Shown here: positions 52,167 through 64,000 of the stretch, one piece after another
Position numbering within the stretch: the first letter of the stretch is position 1
Layout of the letters: every line of letters starts with the position of its first letter
Assembly (NCBI GenBank): GCA_021018815.1
Contig: JAITYX010000008.1
Span: 6,880,001 to 6,944,000, forward strand
DNA length: 64,000 bases
Reading direction: 5' to 3'
From: Talinum fruticosum
Taxonomy: Eukaryota; Streptophyta; Magnoliopsida; Caryophyllales; Talinaceae
Translations under genes and position numbers: made by a program
The notes under the pieces: model-generated
Database searches by the model: none
What the model was told of the DNA's origin: nothing
What the model saw: the letters and a program-made list of their open reading frames with translations, nothing else

Positions 52167-53749
52167 TTACATGCCCTTCTCAAGCATGGCCCTGACCCTC
52201 ATAGGTGAACCATATAGCCTGATGAAGCCACCAGCATCTGCTTGATCATAAATCTGCCCGGTCTCAAATGATGAGATATCCTCTCTGTACAGACTGTATG
52301 GGCTCTTCCTACTGGTCACTGTCACTGACCCTTTGTACAGCTTTAGGGTCACTGACCCGGTTGTGGTTCTTGTGATCTGCTCCATGAAAGCATCCATCGA
52401 CTCACGAAGTGGGTCAAACCACCGACCTGCATAGACGAGCTCTGCGTATTTCAGGGCTAAGGAATCCTTCACCTGCATTGTTTCCCGGTCAAGGGTCAAA
52501 GATTCAAGTTCCCGGGCAGCGGTGAAAAGGATGGTCCCACCAGGGGTTTCATAGACCCCGCGACTCTTCATTCCGACCAGACGGTTTTCAACCATGTCAA
52601 TACGTCCGATCCCATGTTTTCCTCCAATCTCATTGAGCTGAGATAGCAGTGTTGCTGGGGAGAGCTCCTTTCCATTAAGAGATACAGGGATGCCAGAAAC
52701 AATTCCAATTTCAATGTATCTGCAAACATCAAATAGCATCGAGCACAGAACAAAGCGCAACTTTAAGAAGGCAACAGGGTAAAGGACTTGAAGTTTACAC
52801 AGCATATTTATCACAAGAAGGCGTACTCAGGCGTGTTGGGTGCATCTTCAGGGTCCGCAGTCATCATGTACATATCCTTCTTAGGCTCATTAGCTGGGTC
52901 TTCCAAGATGTCCCCCTTCAACACCAAAAACTCTAGAATTAGCCATATTGTGGGACCTGAGTCTCCCTCCCAAACATGTATGAAAATAACAAATCTCTCT
53001 CACCCCTTGACCAGAAAGAATAGCAGCTAACTCAGAAGGTAGCAAATCAAATCACCATCCCAAAGTCCCACCTTGCAAGGGCAATCGGAAATCTACAGCC
53101 TTGCCCTAAGGTAAAGACTAAAAAATAAAAATATTGTCCAGCAAAAGTACTTTCGAATCCTGGATAGCTTAGTGAAACATTATGTTTATTCCATGACAAT
53201 CTAAAGATTAAAAAACAAAAATAAAAATTTTGTCCAACAGTGACTTCTTCAATTCCCCTGGAAAAGCGGACATTGGATGCTGTAATTGTAAGCAACCATC
53301 CAAAACACATCTCTTATCCCAAAGCACGTATTTTAGTGCATAAACAAAAACAAGGTGAAAATTGAAGTAATACCTCATGACTGAGATGCCATAAGTTTCT
53401 ATCTCTGCTGTAGATAGATTTCTTAGTTACGGGAACAGGTACATTGTGCTTTTTGGCATACTCAATGGCATCTTCTCTTCCAGTGATATCCCACTCCCTC
53501 CAGGGAGCCACAACATTGAGTGCAGGATTAAGAGCAAAAATGTAAGCTCAAATGGGACCTACAAAGATAAACTTGATCAAACAAAGACATAGTATTGGTC
53601 TTCTGATGTATGGTTATGTATCTTACCTGATCGTTTCCTTTCCCAGTGCACCCATGAGCAACTGCATCTGCCCCAACTTCTTTAGCAACATCAACCATGG
53701 CCTGGATAGTTAATTAATAGAAAAGGCATTAGAGTGACACCTCTTAATG

Positions 53750-56700
53750 AATGGAAAGTATTGGTCTTTAACATTTTCCATTCACAAGGAAAGGCAACTC
53801 TTAAGACTTTATGGATTGGAACTAGAAACAGGGTGTCCTTTCGAGGTTTCTGATGAGGGGGTGAGAAGGAAAAGGGGGAGGGGTAAGATGGCCAGGCAAT
53901 CCACAATTTTGATCTTGGAGCAAGTGTGAGTCTCGTAGTGCACTCCATTTACAAGAAGTTGCATGTTGGAAAGCTCAAGCCCATTACATATCCCTCCCAT
54001 TAGCGAACCGTTGAGTCAAGTATCCCATAGGCATCTTGGAGGATGTTCCCCTTCAAGTGAGGAAGTTCTTCATCCCTTGTGACTTCGCGACAATGGAGAT
54101 GGAAAAAGATGCTCACATTCTCATCCTTCTTAGGAGACCTATTCTAGCCACCGCCGGAGGCTTAATCGATGTGAAGAAAAAGAGATGACAATTACTTTGG
54201 ATGATCGTCACAAAGTTGTGGTCACGGGACAAGAGGTGGAGTAGGAGGTTGCAAGAGGTGAAGGAGAAGAAGGAGAAGATACTTGTGGAGGAATTGAAGC
54301 CACTCCCACCTAGTCTAAGGATCAAAACGGCTCTCATGGGTCACCACGAACCTCATCATTCAACAACCAAGCAAGCCCCCATTGTTCATGGACTTGGCAA
54401 ACCACTTGGCCTCTCGAGGCAAATATGAACTTACCCCCACATGCCATACCCTTGACGAGAAGCACTAAGGTCAAGCTCAGGACCTCAAACAAGAACTTCT
54501 TGGGAGGCAACCCAAGGCTTTTTAATCACTTTCTTTGCTTTTATGCAAAAACACAAAAAAATGAAAGTATTCCCATTTTCCCTTTTGTGCTGCCACTTAT
54601 TCTACATTCATTGAGGACAATAAAAGTCCTAAGCATAAGGGGGTGCTTATTGTTTAGTGTTGTTGTTTGGCATTATTGTGGGTTAGGTTCAATGTGAATA
54701 AGGGGCAAAATTACATCCATGGCAAGTTAGGTTGCATTCACTTAGTTTTAGTTCCATTTTCTTTAATTTTTGTAAGATTTTTCATGTTTTAGGTTTAACC
54801 ATATAATTAGAGCATGTAGAATAGATGCATTGTAATATACATATTTTTATTTTTCTATTTTTGCTTGCTTAAGAAAATTTTAGAGATTGGCATCCACACT
54901 ATTGAGGTAATCTCACCCATCATTCTCTTTCCATTTTCTTGGTAAGAATCTTGTTTTGTTTTTAGTTAGAATTCCCGCTTTCCATAAACCTTTATAAAAA
55001 ATTATTTTTGTTATTGAAAAACGCTTCTATGATGATAAATTGAAATGTTACAATTGATTGATGGGCTTGATTTGTACATTGTTGATTGGCCCATTTCTAT
55101 TGAGGAAACTTGAGAAATTGATTTTATTACTTGGCATACATCACTTTGATCACTTGTATTTTGAGAGTTCAATGATATGAATGGTTTGATTTGGGCATTC
55201 TTGAGTTGGTTGGATGACTAGGTTCAGTAACTCATGAGACTTGTGCATAATGGACTATTTCATCACATATAGTCTCGTCTCTGTTCATATGTGACTCTTC
55301 CTTTTGTACATTCCTCTAGAACTTGGTTTGTTTTCCCTTGAAATCGTGCATCATTACAACGTGATAGAAACATTCATTTGTTTTCACTTATGAAGCCAAA
55401 AAGCCACCTTGTTTGTAAAGGTACGGTTTGCTAGCCCCTTTGTGCCTTAACATTTTTTTTTCACCTATATATTCCACCTTTGCCCTAGAAATCCACTCTT
55501 ATTCTTAGCCAAGTGGAATGGAGCATTAACATCTAATGTTAAGTTGCTTGGAGGATGTTTGGTTACTTTGTGGTTGATTTAGTAAGATGGAAATAAATGG
55601 GGATGAATGATGATGCTCCATGAGAGTACACCAAGATCCCCAGTGACTCAAGAATTGTTACAAACGTTTTATGCAAATCAAGTTTAGCAGAAAAAAAAGG
55701 AAAACAAAAGGAGAATTTGAAATAGAAAGGATTTGCATGAATAATGACTTGATCAAAGTGCATTTAACACAAAGGGTGTGTGGCACAGGTCATCCGAGAT
55801 TAATAAAAAAAGTTAGAGAAGTTGATCTATGATGTTCGGGAAGTGTTCTTGCTCCATAGACAACTTGGCCACTTGGCTACCTAGCTCCACACTCCGTAAA
55901 TGATCTCTCTCTCCACATTCCCTAAATGATTTCTCTCCTTTTACTAGAACCTAAGCCCCATTACAACCCTTAAAAGCCCTCTTGATCGCATGTACATTTG
56001 TTTTCATAGTGATGGAAAATTTGAGAATATAACAAAGCGTATGGTAAGGTGTCCTAATGGTTAACGGACACAAAGAACCACCACTATCCACATGAGTGTG
56101 AGTGAACTTAATTTCTCCAATTCCATAAAGTGAGATTCTACCTAGGCTAGCCTTCTCAGTGCTTTGCTTAATCATACCTTGAGTATTATCCGGGCTCAAT
56201 ATGGGGAGGTTATTGTGATTGACGTTTTTCTTGTTCTAAAATGTTTTGAGAAACTCAAGTCCTTGCATTTGCTTTGCATTGTGGTTGCCACTCGTGATTT
56301 CATGCTTAATCGATTGATTGTTGGTACTTCACATGGGATTGTTAATAATTTGTTTTTGAAAAACCTTTAAAATTATTGATCATTAAGCTTTGCTTGGACA
56401 AGCAAAAGGCTACGCATGGGGTTGTTAAACCTCAATTTTACATACTTTTACCCCAATTCTACCTATGAATTTCTTGATTTATTGGGCAAAAGTATATGGA
56501 AAGGGTTAGGAATTACTTTCTTTGACTAGAATGCCTTTAATTTGGTAAATTCTTATCTTTGCGGGGATTTGGACTCTAATGATGGGGAAACGAGGCAATT
56601 TGATCAAAGGAGTAGTTGCGGACCCGTAAGATGGGCCAAGAAGTAAGGATGAAGGCAAAAGGCCCAATGTCTTAGTCTTGTCATGGCCGAAGCTTACGAA

Positions 56701-57798
56701 ATGAAGCAAAGACTCAAAACGACATGCTCGCACTGCCGACATGGTCTCGTTATATTTCCCGCATGCGGACACTCCTACCGGTAGTGAAAAACACAGCGAA
56801 TGTGAGAGGCTCAAGAATTTCCCTCCCAAATGGCCACTAGTGTCATATGCTCCAGAATTTGGGAACCCCACCCTACATAGAACTGTAAAATGGCTAGGCT
56901 AGCCTTGTTATTCATTTGCTAGAATAACTTTTTGGAAACTTATTCACCGCTAGACATGTTGTTTGGCCTAGCCGTATTGCTAGAATTTTATGAAAACTAT
57001 TTATTACGGCATTTGGTTTGCTTTAGTCAGTATTTTATGAAAACTATTTATTACAGACGTTTGGTTTGCTTTAAACACATATTGACTACGCGAGATTTTA
57101 GAGTTTTTACGTTGCTACTTTGATGTTGAAGACTATTGTTGAAGATTTCTTCGAAGATTATTAACATTCATAATTCCAATTTTATTCTTATCTCTTACTC
57201 TTTAATTATTTATCTTTAAGTTTTATTCTTTATAGTTCAATCATATTTTCTTTTAGTTCCATTGCTATTTCAAATATTAATATGAGTAGCTAATCTTCCT
57301 TCTTAGGTCGAGTTACCCCGGATTATGCCTATGTCAATCATGAATTAATTCGATCAACTTATTCATGCATGATTAATTGAGCTTTTACTTTATTCACATA
57401 TTTTTGAATTGAATCTTGAAAGAGAATTCGATGGGTGTGCTTAATAAAGGTTTAGTTGAGTATTAAAAGATACGATCTTTCCTATTGTGACTCTATTATG
57501 TTTAATTGCATGAGAGTGTAGTTGATGAGGCTGTAATTGATAATCCGATCACCTTAATTATGATTATATGAATGAGTTGTGAAGAAATAATGATCGGTGA
57601 AGTACGGCATAATCTAGTGGTTAATCCTGACCTAAGTCTTTATTACCTTTTGAAATCTCATTAATTTAGCCTTAGAACTACTTGAATCCTCGCTTCCTTT
57701 AGCTTAGCTTGAGTATTAGAGTGAAATTAGATTGTTCGGATATTCCCTGTGGATACGACTCGTACATTGGCCCCTTGCACTTATTTATCACAATAACA
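53750..57798 (+). mobile_element. Defective Ty3/gypsy (Athila/Tat-like) LTR retrotransposon, 5'-truncated
   Basis: Plus-strand remnant inserted antisense to the argininosuccinate synthase gene. A degraded aspartic-protease segment with a DLGAS active-site motif begins at about 53911 and is interrupted by stops. Reverse transcriptase and integrase are absent. The post-pol marker TTGGGAGGCAACCCAAGG follows at once (54499-54517), then a long non-coding stretch, the pre-LTR motif TTGGACAAGC (about 56393) and a G-rich tract (56417-56421). The 3' LTR spans 56423-57798 (TGTTA...TAACA). No 5' LTR, primer-binding site or gag start is visible. The left border lies somewhere in 53704-53908. Confidence 0.75.
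56423..57798 (+). repeat. 3' LTR of the defective retrotransposon
   Basis: About 1376 bp, bounded by TGTTA and TAACA, preceded by a purine-rich tract. It contains near its right end the CCCTGTGGATACGACT motif common in plant gypsy LTRs. A 47-bp internal tandem repeat lies at 56985-57072. Only one LTR copy is in the window, so the borders rest on the terminal motif and context. Confidence 0.65.
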
Positions 57799-58482
57799 TT
57801 AAGAATCTAGACACAAATACTTCCTGAAAACGGTATACTATGAATGGATTCATCATGCACATATGATTAAAATTATCACTAAAGTACTTGGTACAAATAA
57901 CTCTGCTAACTTTTTCTAACAAACTTGTCAAAAACCGTGGTATGTACATTGAATTCATTATGCTTTACTTTTGTGCATCCGACCTGAACTTAGATAAGCT
58001 CTTGCATCCGCAATGCATGAAAAGACTTCATCTGTTCCATTTTTCTTTGTCAATAATTAATTTTGTCCTAAATCAACATTCCTAGATGGTCAGCAGAAGC
58101 ACATCACCATATTCAACAATACCTTCGTTTTTTTAAAATTAAACTAGATTCTATCGGTTAATATTTCCCTTTCTTAAGGTGTGCGTTTTTTCCATTAAAG
58201 AAGAAAATAATCGAATGTAAGGAGTAATATATTTGTTTTACGGCCATTGCTTTGTTCCGGGGAATAATTTTTATATCTAATGTAGACCATAATAGAATTT
58301 TCATACATGAATGGATGGGAAATGCACACAAAAGTTCGCAACATGATGCCCTACATGAGGAACCTTTTTCCTAAATGCCTTACCTAAGAACCGACAACTT
58401 TGTTTCGAAACGCATTTGACGTTAACATGCATATTTATCTCAAGGATCATGTAATTCACCATCTATGAAATTACAAGCTCAC
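57799..58482 (-). other. Residual intron sequence of the argininosuccinate synthase locus
   Basis: Between the LTR end and the transit-peptide exon at 58483-58564. I searched both strands by eye for the missing ATP-binding exons and found none. Confidence 0.5.
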
Positions 58483-59505
58483 CTTGTTTCTTACAGGCTT
58501 CTACTGTGTTCTTGCTACCATGAAGAACTGGATGACCGCGAAATTCACACGAGTTTGCACCGAACTAAAAAAAGGCAACATAACAAACCAGATTTGCATC
58601 TCATGTTAGAGCAATGAACATAGAACATTGAGGAGAGAAGGTTGATGCATTTAATAATGTGAACTGGCATATAATTTATCTCACTCTACCATTTTGCTTT
58701 TGTTGGGAAGATAAGCTCAAAACCAATTAATGTTATTGCAAGAAGACATCTACATTACCTCTTTCAACAATGACAATCTTCTTGAGCAGCACACTTTACC
58801 ATGAACCTGGAGAGAACCTCGTACAAGAAATTACTCAAGGTTGTCAAACATTTTCTAAGTCTTAATCACATAATCCGCGCATACCTAAAGCCTAAAGGCA
58901 TGAACAAACTTTTACCTCGCCTTTTTTTCTTGTAAAAAAGGTGAGTTCACCTTTATTGAAGCAAATTTCTTGCTGTTCCCCCATTAGGGTGATGCATGCG
59001 ACAAATGGATATGTGAGGATAACAAAGAAAGAATGGGAGGGGGCCATTCATAAGTCTGCTAAAGTTTAGTGTTTGCGTGTATCTTGCCTCAAAACCAAGA
59101 AATGCATTCAGCAGAGCACAAATACACACCCAAACAACCAAGGATTCTAGGCATATTCCAGATGTTCCTTCTTCCCTTGTTGACAACTCGAGATAATTCA
59201 CTTTTGCTATCTTCTTGTTCAAAATCAGTCCCTTCGAAGTCACATCTTACACTTCACTTCCTTATTCTCGCACATTGCTATTCCTTAAACACGCCATTCA
59301 AAGGTGATTTTATTTTTCTTGGGCACCGGAAGCTAATAAATTCATTGCACCTTATACTAGTACACTACCCACTAAACCAGAGCATGCAATGACAGACCTC
59401 GAAATGAAAATAAGACCCAAAAATTGTTAGGTTTTGCGAGTTAAACAATCTGTTCATCAAACCATCAATTGCTATTTCCGGCCTAATCCAAACAAAGAGA
59501 GAGAA

Positions 59506-59537
59506 AGGAAGAAGAAGAAAGAAGAAGAAGAAGAAGA
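59506..59537. repeat. GAA trinucleotide repeat
   Basis: About ten GAA units next to the first proposed argininosuccinate synthase exon, in its first intron. Confidence 0.8.
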
Positions 59538-60498
59538 ACAAAAACAAAGGGGTTACCTGGGTCCTTAAAATCGTTGAAGAAGAGGTGAGAAGAAGATGCA
59601 GAAGCAGTCACACTTGCCATCGAATTGAATTCAAACCCAAACTCAAGCAAATGCCAAAACCTCAAGTAAGAAGGAGACTCAACAACTCTCAATTTATCGT
59701 GACAAAGTCGGCGATGTGAGATTATATTATACAGAGTTCTTAGAGTTTAAAAAACGACAATGCATCTATCCAAAAAAATTACAATGGTAATTCATAATAG
59801 TTTGACATGAAACCAACCTCGGCCCAATTCGAGTTTAGCTAGACCAAAAGGGGCTCAAGATCACCCAAATTGACCCAAACCCAACCCACTTGTTTCTCCA
59901 TCCCTTCGCCAACACCAAATGAGGCCCATTTTAAATTATTTTTTTTTCGGATGAGTCACAAAAGATATTATAATACAATAGGAATGGAGAAATCAAACAT
60001 GAGATCTAATGTACTCAAACACCTCAGTCTTAACCAATAGGCCATGACCTCATTGAAATTTTAATTATTCTATCGTTTCATTGAACTTCCTCTTCTCCCG
60101 ATCCCCTTCCCCTCAAACTTTGGTTGCATTTGTAGAAAAATTCTAATGAACTCTCGGGATTACGGACTATCATATACTCTCGTGATTGATTAGTGTATAA
60201 TTGTATACTTATTAATTTATAATAATATATTAATTCATGTATAATTGTATACTCGACTAGTGCACACTTGTATACTTGTTAGTGTACAATTGTATCCTTA
60301 TTATAGTATACAATAGTATCAATAATAGTGTATACCAAAATCAAAAATTGTTAAATATTAAAATCAAAATCAATTGAAATTAAAATTGCAAAAAAATAAT
60401 ACTAATTATACACTTATCTCAACAACATTGTTGAAAAAAATGTAGATTTGTGAAGAAATAGTAGAGAGAAAATTTGTGAGAGATCGGAGAGATTGGAA

Positions 60499-60539
60499 AT
60501 ATATATATATATATATATATAAGAGAGAGAGAGAGAGAG
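60499..60539. repeat. Compound AT then GA microsatellite
   Basis: About eleven AT units followed directly by about nine GA units. Simple sequence. Confidence 0.85.
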
Positions 60540-62269
60540 TCACTTTTTAGATATAAAATTTTATATGGCAACCGCATTTTATATTTAGACTTTAAGATCG
60601 GTTGTGAGTACGGATAAATCTGTACTCCTAGGAGGACATTAAATGGATTGACATTTGTATTGTAGTATCGTAACTATAAATTAAGGATTTATGATGGAAT
60701 ATTATTTTCTTGAGATATAAGGATGGTGAAAATATATACGAGAATTTAAGGGACTCAAAAGAGAGAAAGAAAGAAAGAAAGAAAAATGAAATCTTGCATT
60801 TCGGGACTACTTTGTGAGGTAGCTGTGAAATTTTAATTTTTTTGTAGAACTACTGTTTTGATTAAAATAGCATAACATGCGCATTTTATCAAGGATAAAT
60901 ACTTTTGTAGGCATTCGGAGGGTGCATAAAAAATATACATATTAACTCATAATTGTATATCCCTAACCTTTTATATACCAGACTTACTTGCAAACAGATC
61001 CGTTGGAATTAAAATCTGCTAAGATAAGATTGTGTCCAGGTGACACTAGCTCGGATTGCGGTTGAGGTACAATTCCCTGTTCGACTTCATACATTTTGTA
61101 AAATTACATGTCTTAATTGATGATTGAGAAGACAGAGATTTGCATAGAATTCCATATGTGAGGCATGACTTTTGAGGAAGAAAGAGGGGAGTCCTTTAGA
61201 TAGACCCAATGCCATATCCTTCCAGAAGCAAATCAAAATCACATCACTTGGGAGACAAAATAATGGACACCCCAAAAAGTAAACCAATCCTCTCATATAT
61301 TTGTCAACACCAACCGGTACTTGGTTCACTTTTTACCATCAAAAAGAGCTTTTCACAATCTACAAAAGCTTTGGAATCGTTGAAATTCTCACACAATCTT
61401 TAATCTTGCTTAGGAGATCTATAAAAGTCATTCAACCTCACCAAATTTTATAATTTTAATAATTTCTTTTATATCACTTAGTTTATGCACATTTTTGCAA
61501 TTAAAAATAATTATAAAATAGGAGTCCGAAAAAATTAAAAATGCTTTTTCAAGTTTTATTACACTTGAACTAAAAATATATGAGTTTCGTCACACCTTAG
61601 AAGCCATAATTATATTCAAGCTCTCGATCTCGATATCTTTGTTTGAATTTCAAATTCTGCAAAAAGTTTTAGAAATTTTACAAAATATTTTGATAATTAT
61701 AATATTATACGAAATGAATATAGCCAGTACAAAGAAATGTTGAGGCATAAAACATAAGTGTAATTCCTTCTTGGTGGTGAAGCAACGGTCTTATAGAATA
61801 TATTTCGAGCACCACTAAAATAATTTCAGAAAGAAACATGCATGCATAGAGATTGCAACAATGCATATATGAATCACACTCACAAGGTCCTAATTTTGGT
61901 GGCTTAACACATGTAAACTTCCTTGTGTTTTGCACCTAATTATATTGCAAAAGCTCCTCTTGTTAATTCCATGGACAAGATTTTGGCCTTACTATTGCAT
62001 GGTTTATGTCCTCAAATTTGTTGGTTATTTTTCTCTTATTAAGATGTTTTTGTATTGATAATATGATGGGTATGATATGACTGCTTAAATAAACAGGATT
62101 ACGGATCGACTAGCGAATATTAATTATGTATACATATCGAGTTGTTAGAGTTGTATAGGTATGAAAGGATGATGTCGATGTGTTGTGGTCAAGATTTTTC
62201 AAACCTTGATAAAATTTTTAGGCCATGGAAGATAAGGCCAAGGCCATGGCCTAAAAATTTTTAAATCGA

Positions 62270-62643
62270 ACAAAAAGTTGGTCGCTAATTTTATTTAGAG
62301 ATTGATAATTGAGATCGAACTGAATCCATCTCAATTGCGACCAAAATTTTGAGACCAAAATACAAAACAGATTCTAATTGAAACTAAATTTAGAGACTGA
62401 ACTTCTTGAACTCAAATTGAGACCAAATTTGGAGACCAAAAAGTGTTATGCGTCTCAATTAGAGACCTAAATATTTTCATTGTCAATTTTTCTTAAACTT
62501 TTTATGCCCATTGCCTTTTCGACTCACAAAAACAAAAGGAGGGTTTCGAGAGCCTGCTCCAACATAATTGTCATCGCCCGCCCGCCCGCCCTTCATGTCG
62601 ACTATTGCCGGCGTCACCACACCCTCCGGGCATCGGTGTGCAA

Positions 62644-62674
<31 letters not shown>

Positions 62675-63000
62675 GCCTTTTCTCTGTCACCATTTCTCTC
62701 TTAAATTATACTATTATAAGAACCATCTTTTATTACGGTTCAAATGATCTTTTATTACGGTTCAAATGACCTTTTATTACAGCTTGGAAGACGTAATTTA
62801 TGTGAGCATATTAGGTAATTATCTTTTACTACGGTTCAAAACTATAATAAAAGAAGATTTATTGATGGTTCTTTGGACGAACTATAGTGAAAGGTTGGGT
62901 CAAACAAGCCTTTTACTATGATTTTTGGACGAACCGTAATCGAAGACTTGTTAAACAAGCGTTTGACTACGGTCCGTCCAAAGAATTGTAGTAAAAACTA
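62270..63000. mobile_element. CACTA-like transposon terminal region (fragment)
   Basis: Many short repeats in both orientations. Two perfect 22-bp tandem units start at 62726 and 62748 (core TTATTACGGTTCAAATGA). Inverted copies follow, such as CTTTTACTACGG ... ATAATAAAAG and GGACGAACCGTAATC ... GACTACGGTCCGTCC. An adjacent block (62270-62470) repeats GAGACCAAA/TCTCAATT motifs. Dense bidirectional subterminal repeats of this kind are typical of CACTA elements, but I see no CACTA terminus or transposase. Confidence 0.45.
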
Positions 63001-64000
63001 ACCTCCGAAACGAAGTTCTTTCTTTCAAAACAAAACAATTTCTTACAAATGGGCAAGGGACAGGGGCTTGGTTAAATTATAGAAAATTGTCATAAATTTA
63101 TATGAACCTACCGTAAAAATTTTGGGAATTTTAAACCATTCATGTAGTCACGAAAATTCAAATAATGAGCAAAAATGGGAAAAATCTACGCATAATCATG
63201 TTTCAATATTCCGAACGTTTTCCTTCTAACTCAACTCAAGATAAATTCACCACAATCCCAAAACATGCAACTCGGGATTTAGGAAAATCAAACTAAAAAT
63301 GCTATATAGGGTGCTTAATCGGACCTTAAAATTCAAAATTTAAAAATAGAAGAAAGAGGACCTGCAATGGACATAAGTGGTAGTCAAGCCATCAATGGAG
63401 AACTAAGAGCTTAAAATTCTTAAACCGCTTTGCTATCAACTCAAGCCCCCATCCCTTTTCTCCTTCAACCACGGACTCGACGTTAATACCTATGCCGATA
63501 ACAAGCCAAATTTGAAACAAGAGGCAAATTTTTACATATCAAAAATAAAAGCTTGAATATCGTCAACAAAAAGCATAATTAAAGCCCTATCAAAGAGGAA
63601 ATTGAATCGGTGAATGTATGATATAATCACGTCAATTGAAGGAAGAAATCGGAAATACATGTCCCATCAACTTATGAAAGAGGCTAAGAAATTTATGAAA
63701 CAAAATTGTTAGACATTTGAGAAGAAAAACATAAACAAAATGAAGAGATTTCCCTAGAAATTGCATTCGCTAAAGTAAGAGGGAATGATGAAGAAGACCG
63801 ATGGCTCTTCCTGTCTCTCTCGGTCGATATTTAAAGTCGGATCTAAATGGATTTGCTGAAAGAAGGACTAATGAAGATGAAGAAGATGAAGATAGATATG
63901 AAAGGATGAGGATGGACATGGAGATGAAGCTGAGTGAGTGACGAAATACGGAGATTTTAAGGTGAGGAAGAGGAGACCTCGAAAATGGAGAACTGAAACA

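Larger units (their letters stand above)
52167..59620 (-). pseudogene. Argininosuccinate synthase locus lacking the ATP-binding core exons
   Basis: Argininosuccinate synthase joins citrulline and aspartate in plastid arginine synthesis. The 3' exons are clear: 53627-53701 ([17 protein letters not shown]), 53374-53558 (ELTF... [20 protein letters not shown]), 52827-52915 (DILEDPANEPKKDMYMM) and 52167-52719 (IGIVSG... GGKHGIGRIDMVENRLVGMK ... RAMLEKGM). Upstream, 58759-58806, 58483-58564 and a weaker 59557-59620 look like transit-peptide exons. The exons that should lie between, with the AYSGGLDTS-type ATP pyrophosphatase loop and about 130 residues in all, are absent; a defective retrotransposon occupies that interval. 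There is also a one-base shortfall in the A-run 53536-53540, and a Pro where the family has Arg just before FELTF. As assembled it cannot make an active enzyme. Misassembly is the main alternative. Confidence 0.85.
59621..64000. other. Gene-poor right flank rich in simple and transposon-like repeats
   Basis: No gene recognised. It holds repeated GTATAATTGTATAC-type motifs (60190-60330), AT and GA microsatellites (60499-60539), a GAAA repeat (60765-60785), transposon-like subterminal repeats (62270-63000), a GCCC repeat (62576-62591) and a CT repeat (62647-62674). Confidence 0.6.

Noticed and set aside
53747..54428. Short open frames read as host exons of argininosuccinate synthase
   Set aside because: They are on the opposite strand and match a decayed retrotransposon protease region, not the enzyme.
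56506..56871. 121-codon minus-strand frame inside the LTR
   Set aside because: Lies in a non-coding LTR and has no recognisable domain.

Overview
This is nuclear DNA from a flowering plant, almost certainly a eudicot. The protein families, short GT-AG introns, AT-rich intergenic DNA, plastid and mitochondrial targeting genes and several plant transposon types all point that way. I could not identify the species.

Layout. 1-6745 (+): C-terminal two thirds of the CCR4-NOT subunit NOT3, entering from the left edge. 9421-11951 (+): a GH17 + X8 beta-1,3-glucanase-like wall protein. 12505-16807 (-): a plastid-type HNH endonuclease-domain protein. 18220-19016 (+) and 24233-25041 (+): two paralogous SDR aldehyde/ketone reductases flanking a folate-biopterin transporter (19442-22521, -). 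26815-29109 (-): chloroplast NDH subunit PnsB2. 30399-37910 (-): chaperonin subunit CCT8. 39727-41620 (+): the snoRNP protein GAR1. 44015-47989 (-): glutamate dehydrogenase. 49416-49677 (+): a weak small-protein candidate head to head with GDH. 52167-59620 (-): an argininosuccinate synthase locus whose ATP-binding core exons are absent and whose place is taken by a defective Ty3/gypsy-type retrotransposon. 59621-64000: gene-poor, with transposon-like repeats.

The genes are unrelated housekeeping functions rather than a pathway. The order NOT3-SDR-CCT8-GAR1-GDH resembles, from memory, Arabidopsis blocks At5g18170-At5g18230 and At3g03910-At3g03980. The glucanase, PnsB2 and transporter resemble At1g64760, At1g64770 and At1g64890. 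The window therefore looks like an old conserved microsyntenic block.

The most striking result is technical or evolutionary. In seven loci the conserved reading frame breaks at a short homopolymer that is exactly one base too short (nine sites resolved to a run, plus one localised only to a stretch of the HNH exon). In every resolved case adding one base restores the family sequence and the splice phase. GDH, CCT8 and the glucanase are clean. I read this mainly as homopolymer error in the assembly, although real decay cannot be excluded, especially in the argininosuccinate synthase locus. I did not find a convincing new biological system. The best biological leads are the gutted argininosuccinate synthase locus, a hAT-like element with a duplicated terminus, two GC-AG introns in CCT8, and a duplicated GDH core promoter.
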